Below the pieces are notes generated by a model. That model was not told the DNA's origin. It saw nothing but the letters and a program-made list of their open reading frames with translations, and made no database searches. Shown here piece by piece: positions 8,145 to 10,359 of a DNA stretch of 10,359 bases (position 1 is the first letter of the stretch; every line of letters starts with the position of its first letter). This DNA comes from Bacteroidales bacterium (GTDB taxonomy: Bacteria; Bacteroidota; Bacteroidia; Bacteroidales; WCHB1-69), in NCBI GenBank assembly GCA_012838875.1, contig DUOL01000126.1, forward strand, positions 1 to 10,359, given 5' to 3'. The position numbers and the translations under genes were made by a program.

Positions 8145-8203
8145 AATTAGAATTTTAAGTACTTGAAGCTCTTTTTAAGATTTACAAACTAAAAATTCTA
8201 ATT
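8145..8203. repeat. 12-bp perfect inverted repeat
   Basis: AATTAGAATTTT at 8145-8156 is the exact reverse complement of 8192-8203, with 35 nt between the arms. It lies in the gap between the TPR gene and ffs. The stem is AT-rich and no T tract follows directly, so it is a poor intrinsic terminator. The right arm overlaps the likely -33 region of the ffs promoter, so a regulatory or binding-site role is possible but unproven. Confidence 0.4.
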
Positions 8204-8227
8204 GATTGAAAAAAAAGTGTATTTTTG
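8202..8227 (+). promoter_or_regulatory. Candidate promoter of the SRP RNA gene
   Basis: TATTTTTG at 8220-8227 is a perfect TAnnTTTG -7 box, and TTG at 8202-8204 lies 15 nt upstream, slightly close for a -33 element. Transcription would start about 5-8 nt downstream, which coincides with the first base of the RNA's closing helix at 8233. Confidence 0.6.
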
Positions 8228-8232
8228 CATTT

Positions 8233-8336
8233 GGGTAAGTCTTATACGATCTGCTCCCTTTTAACTCCCCCAGGACAGGAATGTAGCAAGGGTACATCGG
8301 TTGTAGCGATGCGATATAAGTAGCTTACCCTTTTTT
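8233..8336 (+). ncRNA. ffs: Signal recognition particle RNA, bacterial small type (4.5S-like)
   Basis: This RNA binds Ffh to form the signal recognition particle that brings nascent membrane proteins to FtsY and the Sec translocon. The ends pair perfectly: GGGTAAG (8233-8239) with CTTACCC (8324-8330). The apical part (about 8266-8293) contains the hallmark Ffh-binding M-domain site: AGGACAGGAATGTAGCAAGG, with a GGAA tetraloop and the symmetric AGGAC / GTAGCA internal loop. The length of about 100 nt fits the small bacterial SRP RNA without an Alu domain. Six T residues follow the closing stem. It is placed just downstream of a good -7 box. The exact 5' and 3' ends are estimates. Confidence 0.93.
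8324..8336 (+). terminator. Terminator at the 3' end of the SRP RNA
   Basis: The 3' arm of the closing helix (8324-8330) is followed immediately by TTTTTT (8331-8336). The whole folded RNA thus acts as a stem with a U tract, the usual way small SRP RNA genes end. Read-through into the next gene, whose ATG is 27 nt on, cannot be excluded. Confidence 0.5.
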
Positions 8337-8363
8337 GTTAATATAACGTTTGATTTAAAGAGT

Positions 8364-8987
8364 ATGCTGATAAAAATTTACCCCGAAAATCCTAACCCGC
8401 GTGATGTGAAACAAGTTGTAGAGTGTCTGCAAGACGGAGGAATTATTATCTATCCAACCGATACGATATATGGAATCGGATGCGATATCTTTAAACCGAA
8501 GAGTATTGAAAGAATCGTTGAAATTATTGGAGATAAAAAGAAAAAATCAACCCTCTCTTTTATTTGTTACGACTTGAGCCACCTTTCCGACTATGCAAAA
8601 CCAATACCGAATCATATTTTCAAAGCGATGAAAAAGACGTTGCCGGGTCCGTTTACCTTTATTTTAGAAGCCAATAACCAAGTTCCTAAAATTATGCAAA
8701 GTAAAAGGAAAACTGTCGGTATTAGAATTCCCAATAATAACATTATTCGGGAAATTGTGAAGGAACTTGGAAACCCGATTTTATCAGCGTCAGTCAAGGA
8801 CGATGACGAAATTATCGAATATACCACCGATCCCGAATTAATACATGAGAAATTCGGTAATCGTGTGGACATCGTGATAGATGGCGGCTACGGCGATAAT
8901 GTGCCGTCAACAATTATCGATTGTACTGCCAATGAGCTGGAAATTGTGAGAGAGGGAAAAGGTGATGTCGAACTTTTGTATCGTTAG
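8364..8987 (+). CDS. YrdC/YciO/Sua5-family protein, possible threonylcarbamoyl-AMP synthase
   Basis: A single YrdC-fold domain of 207 residues, lacking the extra C-terminal domain of long Sua5. TsaC/Sua5 enzymes make threonylcarbamoyl-AMP from threonine, bicarbonate and ATP for the t6A modification of tRNA. Family motifs are GGIIIYPTDTIYGIGCDI (25-42), TLPGPFTFIL (92-101), KRKTVGIRIP (114-123) and GNPILSASV (136-144). The segment KKKKSTLSFICYDLSHLSDY (58-77) and KRKTVGIR resemble E. coli YciO more than TsaC, where a KxRPxxKPL motif is expected. Members of the YciO branch have doubtful or weak t6A activity, so the function should be given only at family level. The ATG at 8364 is 27 nt after the SRP RNA; a near-match promoter TAACGTTTG lies in that gap but has one extra base. 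glmM follows after 39 bp and is probably in the same operon. Confidence 0.9.
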   Translation: MLIKIYPENPNPRDVKQVVECLQDGGIIIYPTDTIYGIGCDIFKPKSIERIVEIIGDKKKKSTLSFICYDLSHLSDYAKPIPNHIFKAMKKTLPGPFTFILEANNQVPKIMQSKRKTVGIRIPNNNIIREIVKELGNPILSASVKDDDEIIEYTTDPELIHEKFGNRVDIVIDGGYGDNVPSTIIDCTANELEIVREGKGDVELLYR

Positions 8988-9026
8988 TTTTTAATTAGAT
9001 AAAAACCTTTTAACACACAGTCTATT

Positions 9027-10359
9027 ATGCCGTTAATAAAATCAATTTCCGGAATTCGAGGAACCATTGGAGGAAAAGTAGGTGAAAATTTAACTCCTAT
9101 TGATGTTGTCCTGTTTACTTCGGCTTTTACGACTTTCTTATTTGAAAACCGTAGTAAAAATCATAAATTAAAAGTTGTTGTCGGGCGTGACGCTCGCATT
9201 TCCGGAGAAATTATTAGTAAAATAGTTGTAGCCACTTTGCAAAGTGCAGGTATTGATGTCATTGATGTCGGACTTTCGACTACGCCAACAGTCGAAATGG
9301 CGGTTATTTTAGAAAAAGCCGATGGTGGGATTGTGATTACGGCAAGTCATAATCCGATGGAGTGGAACGCTTTAAAATTACTGAATGCAAAAGGAGAGTT
9401 TATCTCGGCTGCTGATGGGAAGAAATTATTAAAAATTATTGATGAAAATGATTTCTCCTTTGCTCAAGTTGACCAATTAGGTAGTTATTTTATTGATAAT
9501 AAGGCTATTAACAAGCACATTGAAGCTATTTTACAATTAGAGGCAGTTTGTAAAGATGAAATTGCCAATGCCGATTTTTCCGTTGTCGTTGACGGCGTAA
9601 ATTCAACGGGAGGTATAGCTATACCGCAATTGTTACGTGCCTTGGGAGTTAAAAATATCACCGTGTTAAATGGCGAGCCGACCGGAGTTTTTGCACACAA
9701 TCCGGAGCCGTTACCCGAACATTTGCATGAAATTTCAAATTTTATAAAAAATAATAGGGTCGATGTCGGTTTTGTTGTGGATCCTGACGTGGATAGGTTG
9801 GCAATAGTAATGGAAAATGGAGAACTTCTCGGCGAGGAGTACACTTTGGTAGCTGTTGCCGATTATATTTTACAACATCAAAAGGGCAATACGGTCTCTA
9901 ATCTATCTTCAACCAGAGCGTTACGTGATATTAGCGAGAAATATGGCGTCCAATATGCTACGGCGGCAGTCGGGGAGGTCAATGTGGTCGAGAAGATGAA
10001 GGAAGTTAACGCTATTATTGGTGGTGAAGGTAATGGCGGCGTTATTTATCCCGCCTTACATTACGGTAGAGATGCTTTGGTGGGAGTGGCTCTATTTCTC
10101 TCATACTTAGCTAAATGCAAAAAGAAGTGTACCGAAATCAAAGCGAGTTTGCCCACCTATTTTATAGCCAAAAATAAAATATCAATTCCTACGCAATGTT
10201 CTCCAAATCAACTGTTTGAACATTTGAGCAAGCTCTATAAAAATGAAAAAATCAACAGAATTGATGGAATTAAAATTGATTTTTCGGACTCTTGGGTGCA
10301 TATTCGTGCCTCTAACACGGAGCCTATTTTGAGAATTTATGCGGAAGCGCAAAGTGAAG
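9027..10359 (+). CDS. glmM: Phosphoglucosamine mutase, 3' end cut off by the window
   Basis: It interconverts glucosamine-6-phosphate and glucosamine-1-phosphate, a cytosolic step towards UDP-GlcNAc for peptidoglycan and lipid A. The frame is open for 444 codons to the last base with no stop; the family is about 450-465 residues long, so only a short tail is missing. Alpha-D-phosphohexomutase motifs appear in order: SGIRGTIGG (8-16), VGRDARISG (52-60), the phosphoserine loop TASHNP (105-110, phosphorylated residue S107), the Mg-binding loop DPDVDR (252-257), the sugar-binding loop GGEGNGG (332-338), and the phosphate-binding RASNTEPILRIYAE (427-440). The N-terminus is the form I know from Bacteroidales GlmM. 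The GEGNGG loop differs from the GEQSGH of E. coli GlmM, so phosphomannomutase or phosphoglucomutase activity is an alternative. The ATG at 9027 gives the expected short lead into the first motif. Confidence 0.93.
   Translation, partial: MPLIKSISGIRGTIGGKVGENLTPIDVVLFTSAFTTFLFENRSKNHKLKVVVGRDARISGEIISKIVVATLQSAGIDVIDVGLSTTPTVEMAVILEKADGGIVITASHNPMEWNALKLLNAKGEFISAADGKKLLKIIDENDFSFAQVDQLGSYFIDNKAINKHIEAILQLEAVCKDEIANADFSVVVDGVNSTGGIAIPQLLRALGVKNITVLNGEPTGVFAHNPEPLPEHLHEISNFIKNNRVDVGFVVDPDVDRLAIVMENGELLGEEYTLVAVADYILQHQKGNTVSNLSSTRALRDISEKYGVQYATAAVGEVNVVEKMKEVNAIIGGEGNGGVIYPALHYGRDALVGVALFLSYLAKCKKKCTEIKASLPTYFIAKNKISIPTQCSPNQLFEHLSKLYKNEKINRIDGIKIDFSDSWVHIRASNTEPILRIYAEAQSE

Noticed and set aside
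8094..8232. Possible small gene or riboswitch between the TPR gene and ffs
   Set aside because: No open frame with a plausible start was seen, and apart from the inverted repeat and the ffs promoter nothing resembles a known riboswitch.
8612..8872. Minus-strand open frame opposite the YciO-like gene
   Set aside because: The plus-strand frame carries the YrdC family motifs; the reverse frame is a shadow with no family features.
9485..9844. 119-codon minus-strand open frame opposite glmM
   Set aside because: It lies opposite the catalytic part of glmM, is rich in Ser/Thr as expected for a reverse shadow, and has no promoter or family match.

Overview
The window looks like ordinary chromosomal DNA of a Bacteroidota bacterium, probably order Bacteroidales. 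The reasons are an AT-rich base composition, start codons without a clear Shine-Dalgarno sequence, several matches to the Bacteroidota-type -7 promoter box TAnnTTTG, a short (about 100 nt) SRP RNA, a long eukaryote-like urocanase, and a GlmM starting MPLIKSISGIRGTIGG, a form I know from Bacteroidales. LpxB indicates a Gram-negative cell making lipid A. The genus cannot be fixed from the sequence.

Layout. Positions 1-87 hold a GC-rich stretch (about 71% G+C by hand count) that can form two hairpins, next to a very AT-rich spacer. dnaE (replicative DNA polymerase III alpha subunit) fills 162-3749 on the minus strand. A 186-bp divergent intergenic region separates it from the rest, which all reads on the plus strand: hutU (urocanate hydratase), lpxB (lipid-A-disaccharide synthase, GTG start, 24 bp after hutU), a secreted TPR-repeat protein with its own promoter, the SRP RNA gene (ffs), a YrdC/YciO/Sua5-family gene, and glmM (phosphoglucosamine mutase), which is cut off by the window end.

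The genes are mostly housekeeping and belong to different pathways: replication (dnaE), histidine catabolism (hutU), outer-membrane lipid A synthesis (lpxB), protein targeting (ffs), possibly tRNA t6A modification (yciO/sua5-like), and UDP-GlcNAc precursor supply for peptidoglycan and lipid A (glmM). Likely transcription units are dnaE alone; hutU-lpxB; the TPR gene; ffs; and yciO-like-glmM. lpxB and glmM both feed cell-envelope synthesis but are not adjacent.

I found no mobile element, CRISPR array, defence or toxin system, biosynthetic cluster or other previously undescribed system. The points worth a second look are modest: the GC-rich structured stretch at the left edge, an apparently complete PHP metal centre in DnaE, paired palindromes just before the dnaE start, a urocanase lacking the classical cysteine signature, an unclassified N-terminal domain in the TPR protein, and a 12-bp inverted repeat before ffs.
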